Under the pieces are notes generated by a model that did not search any database, was not told the DNA's origin, and was given only the letters and a program-made list of their open reading frames with translations. A stretch of 64,000 nucleotides of DNA from the NCBI GenBank assembly GCA_900472675.1, contig UCJA01000009.1, forward strand, positions 234,551 to 298,550. The letters are read 5' to 3'. The stretch's first letter is position 1; every line of letters starts with the position of its first letter. The stretch comes from Hyphomicrobiales bacterium (GTDB taxonomy: Bacteria; Pseudomonadota; Alphaproteobacteria; Rhizobiales; Rhizobiaceae). Shown here piece after piece: positions 8,314 through 17,269 of the stretch. The position numbers were made by a program, and so were the translations under genes.

Positions 8314-10885
8314 CTTTCAGTGCCTCAGCTGGTTCAGGGTTTGGTGCCCCGAGCACCTTTCGGACAGCACCGATCAGCGCACCGGCCTCGTAGGGCTTAC
8401 GCACCACGGGAGCAGAGAAGCTCGCGGGAATGATCGATCGATCGCTGTAGCCAGTCGCGAATACGAACGGCACCTGGCGGCGCAGGAGTTCCTCGGCGAT
8501 CGGTAGTGAGGTCGCCGAGCCCAGGTTCACGTCAAGAATCGCAACGTCGGGTGTAAAGTCCTTCAACCGCCGCAATGCGTCGGCGACAGATGGCGTGGTC
8601 GTGACCCGGTAGACACCGTGGTCCGCCAGCATCGATTCCACGTCCGCCGCGATCAGCATTTGGTCTTCGACCAGCAGGAATTCGAGATCGGCAAGCGCCG
8701 GCATCTCGTTGTCGCGGGCCTGATCTGCCGTTTCCGGTGTTAGTTCGGAGGCAATCGCATCTCCCTCTGCGTGAAGGTGCTTGCCGGGAACCACGAACCG
8801 CGCCTGGACGCCTTCCGGCGGGTAGCCGATCACCGCCTGCCCCTCGAGCTCGAAGGGAACGCTGCGTGAAATCAGCACGCTTCCGAACCCGCTACGCGCC
8901 GGCGGCTTGACGGCGGGACCGGCGGTTTCGACCCAGTTGATCTCGCAGTCTCCGCCCGGCAGAACGCCCCAGCTGATGTCGAGGCGACCATCCGGCACGG
9001 ACAAGCTGCCGTATTTCGCAGCATTGGTGGACATCTCGTGCAGGACCAGCGCCATGACCGAGAAGGCCCGGCTGTCGAGCCACACCTTCGGGCCCTGGAG
9101 GCTGACCTTGCGTTCCCCCTCCCGGTACGGCTGCAGTTCGGCGTCGAGAAGATCCTTCAGCCCGCCGCCTTCGCCACCCCTGACGACCTGGTCGTGGGCA
9201 AAGGCAAGCGCCTGCACCCGCCCCTTGAGGGAGCTGACGTAGTCAGGAAGGCTGCGCGCCGCATCGACGGGATGGCCAATCAGCGCCTTGATCACCGAAA
9301 GGATGTTCTTGACGCGGTGGTTGAGCTCCTCGTTGAGCATCCGCTGGCGCACGTCCGCCTTGCCACGCTCGTCGGCCAGGAGTTCGTTGTGGTGCAACAC
9401 GATCTCCACCAGAACGGCCCGGATGGCGTCTGCGACTTCCCGGTCGCTGTCGCTCCAGGGCTGTGCCTTCAGGCGCACCATTTCCTTCCAGATCGCAAAG
9501 CTCTTGCGAGGGGTCAGCCGGTCGCCGAGCGGACCGGTCTCGTAGGACTTGTCGGGATTGCCGGCCCAGTCCAATGTCTGGACCACTTCCTTGCGGAAGA
9601 AGAAGAGATAGTCGCGCGGCCGCTGCGAAAGCGGGATCGCCAGAACCCCGCAGACGTCATCGGGAGAGATCGGCAAATTCGGGAAGGACCGCGAAATCTC
9701 GTTGGTCGACCAGGTTCTGCCGCCAGCAACAGCGCTGACTGCGTCAGCCAGGTCCCGCATCAGCGGGTCGGCTGGTGCCGAACCATTGCCGCTCCATCGA
9801 CCGTCCAGCCAGAGGCCGACACCATCACAGGGCAGCATCTCTCCGAAATCGCCGAGGGACTTGCGCAGCAGATCGGGAATATTGGCATGCATGGAGGCTG
9901 CCTGCAGGAAGCGATCGAGCGAGCGCCGCGCCTGGGTGGCCGCCTCCAGCAACTGCTTCTGCTTCAGGGCGCTGAGGTGCAGCGAGAAGAACTCGCCGAA
10001 AGTTTCCGCAGCGACTCGCTGCGGCATGGAGAGGATCTTCGGGGAATAGTGATGACAGGCAATGAGCCCCCAGAGATCACCCTCGACCACGATGGACACC
10101 GACATGGACGCCGCAACGCCCATGTTGCGCAGGTACTCGCAGTGGATCGGCGAGACGCTCCGCAGGTGCGCATAGGACATGTCGAGCGGCACGCCCTCCG
10201 TATCGAATTCCGGGACGATCGGAATGCGGTTGTCGTTGGCATCGGAGATGACGCGAATCGTGTTGCGGAGATAAAGCTCCCGCGCCTGCTTCGGAATGTC
10301 GCTGGCCGGAAAATACTGGCCTCTGAAGCTTTCGAGGTCTCGACGCTTGTACTCGCTGACGACTTTGCCCGCGCCGTCCCGCTCGAAGCAGTAGACCATG
10401 ACGCGGTCATAGCCGAGCATGGCAAACATGAGCCGAGCAGCGCTCTCGACCAGCTTGTCGATGCTGGTCATGTTGCGGACGCGGCTGATCAGCATGCGCG
10501 CCACTTCCAGCGGCTGGTCACCGTCGGAAGATGCCGGCTCGAACTCGATGATGACCTTGGAGTCATATCGGTGCAAGGCAACGTCGAAGGTCTTGCCCGA
10601 CGTCATCCGCAGGCCGTGGCGCAAGGCCGGACGCGCCGGGTCATCCGAAGTCGCAAGGGCGTTGCGTAGCGTATGGGCCGCATCGCCGCCAACCACATCT
10701 TCGAGCCTCTGCCCGTTGATCTCGCCGCTGACCCCGAGCATCTCGGGAAGATTCGCTGAGTAATGGAGGATGATCGATCCGCCGGGATCGCAAGCCAGGA
10801 TGCAGCCATGCCCCTGGATGCTACCAGGAATGTGTATGGGCTCGCGGTCGCAATTTGTGAGGTCGACCGCTCGAGTATCGGGCAT
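8297..10885 (-). CDS. Bacteriophytochrome: PAS-GAF-PHY photosensor, HWE histidine kinase and response regulator in one chain
   Basis: Red/far-red photoreceptor kinase. The biliverdin-attachment cysteine is residue 12 (LTNCDREPIHIPGSIQ), followed by PAS, a GAF domain with the FPASDIP motif near 195, and a PHY domain with the tongue motif PRKSFAIWKE. The kinase is of the HWE class: H-box ELNHRVKN, N-box HEMSTNAAKYG and WVE. A receiver domain from about residue 735 has the phosphoacceptor in AILDVNLG and the lysine in VVRKPYE. This architecture matches Agrobacterium Agp2. ATG at 10885 has an AAGGA site 8 nt upstream. The usual IQPHG motif reads IQGHG here. No heme oxygenase gene is adjacent. Confidence 0.93.
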   Translation of the reverse strand: MPDTRAVDLTNCDREPIHIPGSIQGHGCILACDPGGSIILHYSANLPEMLGVSGEINGQRLEDVVGGDAAHTLRNALATSDDPARPALRHGLRMTSGKTFDVALHRYDSKVIIEFEPASSDGDQPLEVARMLISRVRNMTSIDKLVESAARLMFAMLGYDRVMVYCFERDGAGKVVSEYKRRDLESFRGQYFPASDIPKQARELYLRNTIRVISDANDNRIPIVPEFDTEGVPLDMSYAHLRSVSPIHCEYLRNMGVAASMSVSIVVEGDLWGLIACHHYSPKILSMPQRVAAETFGEFFSLHLSALKQKQLLEAATQARRSLDRFLQAASMHANIPDLLRKSLGDFGEMLPCDGVGLWLDGRWSGNGSAPADPLMRDLADAVSAVAGGRTWSTNEISRSFPNLPISPDDVCGVLAIPLSQRPRDYLFFFRKEVVQTLDWAGNPDKSYETGPLGDRLTPRKSFAIWKEMVRLKAQPWSDSDREVADAIRAVLVEIVLHHNELLADERGKADVRQRMLNEELNHRVKNILSVIKALIGHPVDAARSLPDYVSSLKGRVQALAFAHDQVVRGGEGGGLKDLLDAELQPYREGERKVSLQGPKVWLDSRAFSVMALVLHEMSTNAAKYGSLSVPDGRLDISWGVLPGGDCEINWVETAGPAVKPPARSGFGSVLISRSVPFELEGQAVIGYPPEGVQARFVVPGKHLHAEGDAIASELTPETADQARDNEMPALADLEFLLVEDQMLIAADVESMLADHGVYRVTTTPSVADALRRLKDFTPDVAILDVNLGSATSLPIAEELLRRQVPFVFATGYSDRSIIPASFSAPVVRKPYEAGALIGAVRKVLGAPNPEPAEALKEKSAG

Positions 10886-11139
10886 CACATAGATCCTTCA
10901 GGCCTCAGCCGGCATCTCCGGCAAAAAGGTCTTGGGTTCCGTCAAGGTCTGTAAAGGCCTTCCAGGAGGTTGAAAAATAGGGCCGAAGCTGAAACGCAGT
11001 CGACGCAGTTGCTAATGTCTACCTTATCCGGGCGACTGAGGGCAAGTATTTAGCCTTCATTAGCATGCGTGAATTAGGCTTGTACCGCCGGGCCTGATAC
11101 ACCATATCCCGGTAGAAAACGGGAGCGGCAGGAGACCCG

Positions 11140-12345
11140 ATGAGCAGTAGTGATCGCCACGGACCAAAGGAGCCACCGCGTTGGCTCGGTCCTGTCTCAT
11201 CAACACGAATTGCGTTGATTCCGCCGATCTCGGCTGCACGCTGGCTTCTTGTCCTGGTTGTGGCCGCTGGTATCTACTTCTTCCACGGCTTTCTCGTCCC
11301 GGTTCTGGCTGCCCTCGTCATCGGCTTCGCCAGCTGGCCGTTGTACAGCAGGCTGCTGAAGCGAGTCGGCGGCAGCACGACCATCGCTGCCACGCTCGCC
11401 ATCATCTTCATTCTGGCATTCTTGATTGTCCCGATAGGGATCGCGATCGCCTACACGATCGGCGAAGTGCGCCAGTGGATCGTCTGGGCCGCGGAAGTCA
11501 ATCGCTTCGGCGCGCCGCCCCCGGTCTGGATCACCAGCCTTCCTTGGGGTGAATGGCTCGGGCTGCAGTGGACAAGCCACATCGGCTCGCCGGGCTCCAT
11601 CGGCGAATTGATCCAGATTGTCAGCGGCGCCAACATCGGCAACATCTACCGCGCCCTGGTGGCAGCCGGAGACGGCGCCTTCCATATCGTCCTCACCATG
11701 CTGTTCATGCTGATCGCGCTGTTTTTCGTCTACCGCGACGGCGCCTCCTTCACTCGGCAGATCGATCTGCTGGGCGAACGCATCCTGCCATCGCGGTGGG
11801 AGCGAATCTCCCGCATCGTGCCGGCAACGATCAGCTCCACCGTGACCGGCATGACCCTGATCGCCATCGGCGAGGGTATCGTGCTGGGCGTCGCCTACTG
11901 GGTCGCGGGCGTCCCCTCGCCCGTAACGCTCGGCGTCATCACTGGCGCCATGGCGCTCATTCCCGGTGGCGCGCCGCTGTCGTTCACCCTTGTATCCGCA
12001 TACCTCGTGGCCAACGGGAACTATGTCGCGGGTTTCGGCCTGCTGGCCTGGGGAACCGTGGAACTCTTCATCGTCGACAAGACCGTACGTCCTCGCCTCG
12101 TCGGAGGGCCAATCAAGCTACCTTTCTTGCCCACCTTCTTCGGCCTGGTTGGCGGCGTGAAGACCATGGGCTTCCTCGGTCTCTTCATCGGGCCGGTGCT
12201 TATGGCATTGATGGTGGCCATCTGGCGTGAATGGATCCGGGAAGTGACACTTGCCGAGGCAGAGGCAACGACGCCGGAGCTTCCCGGCAGCGGTCCAGCC
12301 CTGACGCTGGGAATTGCGGTCACCCGAAAAGCCTCCTCAACTTGA
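11140..12345 (+). CDS. AI-2E family transporter (PerM/TqsA-type membrane protein)
   Basis: Polytopic inner-membrane protein of 401 residues. Paired hydrophobic helices occur near residues 30-75 and 85-110, a large periplasmic-like segment follows, and a further cluster of helices spans about 185-370, which is the layout of the AI-2E exporter/PerM family (formerly UPF0118). Family members export quorum signals or act as ion antiporters; the substrate here cannot be read from sequence. A GGCAGGAG ribosome-binding site precedes the ATG. The gene is divergent from the phytochrome gene across about 250 bp with no obvious shared motif. Confidence 0.85.
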   Translation: MSSSDRHGPKEPPRWLGPVSSTRIALIPPISAARWLLVLVVAAGIYFFHGFLVPVLAALVIGFASWPLYSRLLKRVGGSTTIAATLAIIFILAFLIVPIGIAIAYTIGEVRQWIVWAAEVNRFGAPPPVWITSLPWGEWLGLQWTSHIGSPGSIGELIQIVSGANIGNIYRALVAAGDGAFHIVLTMLFMLIALFFVYRDGASFTRQIDLLGERILPSRWERISRIVPATISSTVTGMTLIAIGEGIVLGVAYWVAGVPSPVTLGVITGAMALIPGGAPLSFTLVSAYLVANGNYVAGFGLLAWGTVELFIVDKTVRPRLVGGPIKLPFLPTFFGLVGGVKTMGFLGLFIGPVLMALMVAIWREWIREVTLAEAEATTPELPGSGPALTLGIAVTRKASST

Positions 12346-12471
12346 TGAGGAACTGAAACGATAGGCTGAAACGCGCGTCTTCATTCCGTCCCAATGCGGG
12401 CGAATACCCTTCTCCACGGCAATATGCCCGATCGCCAGCACGGCGGTCGCAACGGGTCCGGGAGACGGTGA

Positions 12472-12933
12472 ATGAATTCTGTGCTGATCGTCATGACGAT
12501 TCTTGGCTGCAACGACAGCGGCACTGACTGCCACTATATCGCCACCGCCAGCGAGCGTTGGCCGACGATTGCCTTGTGTGACGCCGTCTCGGAAGAAAAA
12601 TTGCCGTCCTATGCGAACGCGCCGTATCCGGTGATCATTGCCGTCTGCCAGAACCCGGAGGTGGCGAAGCGTCCGGCCAACGTTCCGCATCCGCAGACCA
12701 AGCCCGATATGCAACCGTCAGCTCCGTCGACCGCCGTGGCCACAGACCAGCAGGCCCCGATACCGCCGGCAGCCGATGTCTCGGAGGAAGAAAAACAGTC
12801 ACTCGCGACACGGGCAATCGAGCGAGTCCGCAATGTTTTGCCGACGACCGAAGGGGTCCGCACGATCATGACCAGGCCCGTGCGCCTGGTCGAGGATGGC
12901 TATTCCTGGGTAGCGAAGCGCTTTGCCCGCTAA
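12472..12933 (+). CDS. Conserved-looking hypothetical protein
   Basis: I do not recognise this 153-residue protein. The first 65 residues form a compact domain with cysteines in LGCNDSGTDCHYIATA and VIIAVCQNPE. A Pro/Ala-rich linker (about 65-105) and a short charged C-terminal segment ending in VAKRFAR follow. The ATG is preceded by GGGAGACGGTGA, and the codon use resembles neighbouring genes. It stands alone between the AI-2E permease and the convergent DUF2336 gene. The domain order (small cysteine-containing module, linker, amphipathic tail) gives no firm functional clue. Confidence 0.65.
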   Translation: MNSVLIVMTILGCNDSGTDCHYIATASERWPTIALCDAVSEEKLPSYANAPYPVIIAVCQNPEVAKRPANVPHPQTKPDMQPSAPSTAVATDQQAPIPPAADVSEEEKQSLATRAIERVRNVLPTTEGVRTIMTRPVRLVEDGYSWVAKRFAR

Positions 12934-12996
12934 GCATGTCGCGCAAAACCGTGCAGCGGTTTTGCGACAACGACACGCTTAGACGTCAGAGCTCTG

Positions 12997-14124
12997 TCAG
13001 GCAGCCAGCGAGGCGTCGATCGCGAAAGCACGGGCGTTTGTGCGGGTCTCGGATCGTTCGAGCTTCTCGATCATCGATAGCATTTCGATCACGGAGGCAT
13101 CCTCCACCTGCACACGCGAGAAAGTCTCGAGCAACTGTCTGGAAATGCTGGTCACGCTGCGGCCGGCAGCCGCCTGGCGCCAGAGCAGGACCGCTTGCAC
13201 GAACACAAGAGCCAGCGGACGACTGAGGCCGCAGGCCTCAAACAGCGCGCGCACCGCATGTCCCCGCCCGGTGGCAAGAATCGGCCGCACCCGCCGCTCG
13301 TCAAGCTGCGACAGGACCACCACGGCGCCTGCAAAGAAATCCACCTTGCCGGTGCACAGCGCCTGGATCAGGAAGGCGGGAGTAAGCCGGCCGCTAACGC
13401 GCAGATGCTCGGCCAGCGACGGAATGTCCTGAAGACCGACGATGCCCGCAATTGCCACCGCCGCCGCCTCTTCCGCCTCGCGGGTCATCCAGTCGATTCG
13501 GCGCGGGGAAAGGGCCGTCCGCACCAGGAGCGAACCGGCCAGAGCCGTGCTGACGTGCTCAACGAGCAGTTGGCGTGCATCGGCCGGCAAGTCGTCCCGG
13601 TCGAGCAGGAGATGGCGGATGGCGGCAACCGAACCCAGTCGTTCCGCAATGCGCCGGAGTGAAAACCGCGTCACGAGCGCCGTCGGATTTTCCAGAAGCA
13701 GGATGATCTCGCCTTCGTCACCGATTTCGGCAAGAGCCGCCGCTGCTCCTTGGGGAAGAGCCGGACGCGAGGCAACGATGCCTCGGATCACCTCATCGCC
13801 GCGCCCTGCGAGATCCACCAGATCCGACTCGCTGAGAACCGGCGAACGGGCGATCACGGTGCAGGCAATCTCCGGCTGGTCTTCCGCAAGAGCCACGACC
13901 ACGGCACGCGGCGCATGGGCGGCATCCGCCAAGCCTTCGGCGAGCGCAAGCCGAACCCGTGGCGAAGGATCATCCAGAAGATAGGTCATGCCCAGCAGCG
14001 CCGAGCGCTGCTCTTCGCTGCCGGCGGGCAGGCGCAGGAAGGCCTGCGCCAGTGCGGTTGCAGCCTTCGACCGCTCCCCCGCTTTTGCAGTTTCCGCCCA
14101 ACGAAGAAATGCCTGTACGATCAC
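12997..14124 (-). CDS. DUF2336 domain-containing protein
   Basis: Soluble 375-residue alpha-helical repeat protein. Short helical units with patterns such as DPSPRVRLALAEGLADA and LAGRGDEVIRGIVASRPAL resemble HEAT-like repeats, and the C-terminal half matches the style of DUF2336, found almost only in alphaproteobacteria. No enzymatic motif is visible; a scaffold or regulatory role is only a guess. A GTG start at 14124 is chosen because TGAGG lies 6 nt upstream and because sequence before it does not look coding. It is divergent from the CitE-like gene, 96 bp away. Confidence 0.78.
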   Translation of the reverse strand: MIVQAFLRWAETAKAGERSKAATALAQAFLRLPAGSEEQRSALLGMTYLLDDPSPRVRLALAEGLADAAHAPRAVVVALAEDQPEIACTVIARSPVLSESDLVDLAGRGDEVIRGIVASRPALPQGAAAALAEIGDEGEIILLLENPTALVTRFSLRRIAERLGSVAAIRHLLLDRDDLPADARQLLVEHVSTALAGSLLVRTALSPRRIDWMTREAEEAAAVAIAGIVGLQDIPSLAEHLRVSGRLTPAFLIQALCTGKVDFFAGAVVVLSQLDERRVRPILATGRGHAVRALFEACGLSRPLALVFVQAVLLWRQAAAGRSVTSISRQLLETFSRVQVEDASVIEMLSMIEKLERSETRTNARAFAIDASLAA

Positions 14125-14220
14125 AATGCGCCTCAGATAGAGATGCGGGAGACCCAAAGCTCCGGCTGGATTTAACCTAAGGCGCAAACCTTTAAGATTG
14201 GTTCACCACGTTCCTTAACC

Positions 14221-14964
14221 ATGCCTCACTCCCTGACCGATCCCAGCACTCAAGGCCCGTTTAGCACCGTCCTACAGCCACAGGCACCGGTCGTCGGTAC
14301 CATCTCGCCTGCCCGCTCCTGGCTCCTTGTTGCACCGTTGCAGCTCTCGGCCGCAGACGAGTCGGATGCTGACTGCACCATTGTCGACCTGAGAGCTGCT
14401 GGAGATGCCCCTGCCCTTCTGGCAGCCCTGCAGGTTTGGGCAAACGAGGGTCCGGCAGGCTCGCGTGCCGCCCGTCTTCCCGCGGCATCCGCACCCGGCT
14501 TTGATGAGGCAGTAGAGTTAGCCGTGCACGCAGGGCTGGCCACGGTCTTTCTCTCGAATGCGGCCGGCGCAGCCGACGTCCAGAAGCTCGAAGTTGTGTT
14601 GCGGGTAAAGGAAGCGGCACTCGACCGACCGCCTCTGGCCATTGCCGCCCTGGTCAACGAGGCAGGCCTTCTGGCCGCACAGGGATTCCAGCGCTGCAGC
14701 ACCCGCCTGTTCGCGCTGGGCTTGGACCCGCACTGTATCTGGCAGAATCGCGACTCTGATGTCGCGCGCATGGCAAGGGCGCAGATCGTCATAGCGGCCC
14801 GGGCTGCAGGATTGGCGCCGCTTGACACGACCTGTGGGGAAACCGGAGCGGACCTCTTCCAGGCGGAATGTGTCGGATCTCGGGAAAATGGCTTTTCCGG
14901 AAAACTCGCCGGTCACCCGGACCAGATCGGAATCATCAACAGAGTCTTTTCGGAGAAAGACTAG
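14221..14964 (+). CDS. CitE-like (HpcH/HpaI aldolase family) protein, degenerate
   Basis: Related to citrate lyase beta-subunit-like CoA-ester lyases, but short (247 residues against about 290) and altered. The C-terminal block GFSGKLAGHPDQIGIINRVF clearly corresponds to the family pattern GF.GK..IHP.QI.VINRVF, and the first strand is CTIVDLRAA, where active members have an acidic DLEDA. The loop that normally holds the metal-binding aspartate reads TRLFALGLDPHCIWQN and lacks the usual motif. The protein may therefore have lost lyase activity. No strong ribosome-binding site precedes the ATG. Its stop overlaps the convergent flavin-reductase gene in a shared CTAG. Confidence 0.7.
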   Translation: MPHSLTDPSTQGPFSTVLQPQAPVVGTISPARSWLLVAPLQLSAADESDADCTIVDLRAAGDAPALLAALQVWANEGPAGSRAARLPAASAPGFDEAVELAVHAGLATVFLSNAAGAADVQKLEVVLRVKEAALDRPPLAIAALVNEAGLLAAQGFQRCSTRLFALGLDPHCIWQNRDSDVARMARAQIVIAARAAGLAPLDTTCGETGADLFQAECVGSRENGFSGKLAGHPDQIGIINRVFSEKD

Positions 14965-15569
14965 GCGCCGGGAGGGCGGGTGATCTCGAAGACGTCGGAT
15001 CCACCGTCCGTGTAGTCGCGGTAACCCATCCGGGCCATCGGCCGCGCCAGTTCCATGTCGATACGCCCGTTGCGAATAATCTGCTCGGAGATGTGGATGC
15101 CGACCACCTGACCCAGCACCATGATTGATTCGGCGTCCTCCCCATCCAGGCCCTTGGGCTGAATGACCTCGGTCACCTGGCATTCGAGCACGGTAAAGGC
15201 CTCGGCGACATATGGCGCGTCCACGATCTCACCCAGCCGCGCCGTCAGTCCCGCCAGGTCGAACTCGCTGACGCCATAGTCGACCGGAGCGGACGATGCG
15301 TTCATCTGCTGGGCGAGATTGCGGCTGGCAAGGCTCGCGGTAAACACACCGGTCTCCTCCGCATTGCGCAGGCTGTGCTTGCGCCCCGAGGAGGAGAACA
15401 TCACCAGCTTCGGCCGGTCCGACACGATGTTGAAGAAGGAATAGGGAGAAAGATTGTAGGATCCGTCCCTGCCCTTCGTGCCGATCCAGCCGATCGGCCG
15501 CGGCGCCACGATCGCCTTGAAGGGATCGTGGCTGAGACCATGCGCATTCGTGTCGGTGCGGTAGAACAT
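14961..15569 (-). CDS. Flavin reductase family protein (DIM6/NTAB type)
   Basis: FMN-binding split-barrel protein of 202 residues. The N-terminus FYRTDTNAHGLSHDPFKAIVAPRPIGW and the segment YNLSPYSFFNIVSDRPKLVMFSSS are typical of the flavin reductase-like domain that binds FMN. Such proteins reduce flavin or work as partners of oxygenases; the partner here is unknown. The ATG at 15569 overlaps the TGA of the upstream nitroreductase gene (TGATG), so translation is probably coupled and both proteins may act in one redox function. Upstream in-frame codons belong to the nitroreductase in another frame. Confidence 0.87.
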   Translation of the reverse strand: MFYRTDTNAHGLSHDPFKAIVAPRPIGWIGTKGRDGSYNLSPYSFFNIVSDRPKLVMFSSSGRKHSLRNAEETGVFTASLASRNLAQQMNASSAPVDYGVSEFDLAGLTARLGEIVDAPYVAEAFTVLECQVTEVIQPKGLDGEDAESIMVLGQVVGIHISEQIIRNGRIDMELARPMARMGYRDYTDGGSDVFEITRPPGA

Positions 15570-16156
15570 CAGACTTCGCTGCCACCGGCATAGGTCACGA
15601 TGTCGGAAAGCTGCGGGCGCGGACGGTCGGGCATCGGAAAATCGCTGGAGCCGATGTGAATGAAGCCAGCCACCTTCTCGTCGGGTCGCACGCCGAGCAC
15701 GGCCTGTGCCCGTTCGTCGTAGGCGATCCATTCACTGCGCCAGTTGGCAACATAGCCATGCGCATTGGCGGCCATCAGCATGTTCAGGCAGACGGCGCCG
15801 GCCGATAGCACCTGTTCCCATTCCGGGATTTTCGCGTGCGGGGCGGCCGTGCTGATCACCCCGACGACCAGCGGCCCGCGGGTAAAGCGGGTCCGCTCCG
15901 CCTCCTGTGCAGCATCTGCCAGTGCCGGATTGTCCTCGAGTGCGATCCGCAGGAAGTCCTCGCCAAGGCTCACGCAGACATCGCCGCGATAGACGATGAA
16001 CCGCCAGGGTGCGAGCTTGCCATGGTCGGGAACACGGGCCGCCGCGGTGAGAATGCCCTCCAGCTCGTCCTGCGAAGGCCCGGGTTCCTTGATCTGTGCA
16101 ACAGCGGTCGAGTGTCTGTCCCGCAGGTAGTCCAGCAGTTTTACGTCGTTTGACAT
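15569..16156 (-). CDS. Nitroreductase family protein
   Basis: FMN-dependent NAD(P)H oxidoreductase of 195 residues. The FMN-phosphate-binding start of the fold is seen in [26 protein letters not shown] and the conserved [17 protein letters not shown], which resembles the YdjA subgroup. [24 protein letters not shown] follows as the second flavin-contacting region. The start [11 protein letters not shown] at 16156 fits family length; the longer in-frame extension overlaps the opposite gene's upstream region. It is first in a two-gene operon with the flavin reductase. Confidence 0.88.
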   Translation of the reverse strand: MSNDVKLLDYLRDRHSTAVAQIKEPGPSQDELEGILTAAARVPDHGKLAPWRFIVYRGDVCVSLGEDFLRIALEDNPALADAAQEAERTRFTRGPLVVGVISTAAPHAKIPEWEQVLSAGAVCLNMLMAANAHGYVANWRSEWIAYDERAQAVLGVRPDEKVAGFIHIGSSDFPMPDRPRPQLSDIVTYAGGSEV

Positions 16157-16261
16157 GGGGAACGCTTTCAATCGGTTCTGCAGAAGGCGGCGAGGTCTTG
16201 AAATTGCCCAAGCCATGGTCTTCAAGTGGCTGTTCGGAAATCCAGAGTCAACCATCACCTC

Positions 16262-17263
16262 ATGACAGCTATCCGCTTCCTATCCCGCTGCATCCTTGCC
16301 GGCCTGACCCTGACCGGCGCTGGCGTGGGTCTTGGTGTGGGCGCTGCCGCGCAGGATGATGCCTTCGGCAGTTTCCACCAGCTGAACAGCACCAGCAAGA
16401 TGCCGAAACTCAACGCCTTCTCCGCAGCCCCCGGCGCGTCTGGGATCGCCGCAAGGGATGTGCGCTTCGAGGCCAAGCTAACGCCGGCCGGCGAGATCAT
16501 GCAGGACGGCCTCGCCTGGCGCGTGTTCAGCCCTGTGGCCGGCCAGGACGGCAAGCTCCCCCTCATTGCCAGCTCCAACGGTGGCTCCGCCGCCTTCCAG
16601 CTGGCGCCGGGCGACTATTTCGTCAACGTTGCCTTTGGCCGTGCCGGCGTGACCAAGAAGATCACCGTTCCGACGGAAGGCGATGTGGCGAAGGAGACGC
16701 TGATACTGGATGCAGGCGGCTTCGTCCTCAACGCCGTCGCCGGTGCCGACCAGAGCATCCCGCCGGCCCAGCTGAGCTTCTCCGTCTATTCCTCTGAAGT
16801 GCGGGAAAATGGCGACAGGGCGCTGGTCATGTCCGACGTCAAGCCCAACACGATCGTGCGCCTGGCCGCCGGCATCTATCACATCGTCTCCGAATACGGT
16901 GAGGTGAACGCCGTGGTGCGCGCCGATATCCAGGTCGAGGCGGGAAAGATGACGCAGGCGGTTCTCCAGCACAAGGCCGCCCAGGTGTCGCTCAAACTTG
17001 TGTCGCAAGGCGGCGGAGAAGCCATCGCCGATACGGCCTGGTCGGTGCTGACGGCGGCAGGCGACGTGGTCAGCGAAAGTGTCAGCGCCTTCCCGTCCAT
17101 GGTGCTCGCGGAAGGCGATTACCTTGCGATCGCGCGCAACAAGGACAAGATCTACCAGCGGGAATTCAACGTGAAAGCCGGTCGCAACGCCGACGTAGAA
17201 GTGCTGATGCGCGATGCACATCCATCGTCTACCAGCCAGGATGCCGCCGAGCCGCAGGATTAA
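16262..17263 (+). CDS. Exported protein of unknown function
   Basis: A 333-residue protein starting with a signal sequence ([20 protein letters not shown], cleavage probably after AAAQ near residue 31). The mature part is rich in beta-strand patterns with repeating modules that contain [27 protein letters not shown] and [14 protein letters not shown], each ending in a charge-containing strand. These look like three or more related beta-sandwich units, as in carboxypeptidase regulatory-like domains. No enzyme motif is seen. The gene is convergent with the acyltransferase, six bases apart at the stops. Confidence 0.75.
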   Translation: MTAIRFLSRCILAGLTLTGAGVGLGVGAAAQDDAFGSFHQLNSTSKMPKLNAFSAAPGASGIAARDVRFEAKLTPAGEIMQDGLAWRVFSPVAGQDGKLPLIASSNGGSAAFQLAPGDYFVNVAFGRAGVTKKITVPTEGDVAKETLILDAGGFVLNAVAGADQSIPPAQLSFSVYSSEVRENGDRALVMSDVKPNTIVRLAAGIYHIVSEYGEVNAVVRADIQVEAGKMTQAVLQHKAAQVSLKLVSQGGGEAIADTAWSVLTAAGDVVSESVSAFPSMVLAEGDYLAIARNKDKIYQREFNVKAGRNADVEVLMRDAHPSSTSQDAAEPQD

Positions 17264-17269
17264 CGGCCG

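Noticed and set aside
9038..10669. Plus-strand open frame (543 codons) opposite the phytochrome gene
   Set aside because: No ribosome-binding site, no domain; antisense shadow of a multi-domain protein with clear motifs.
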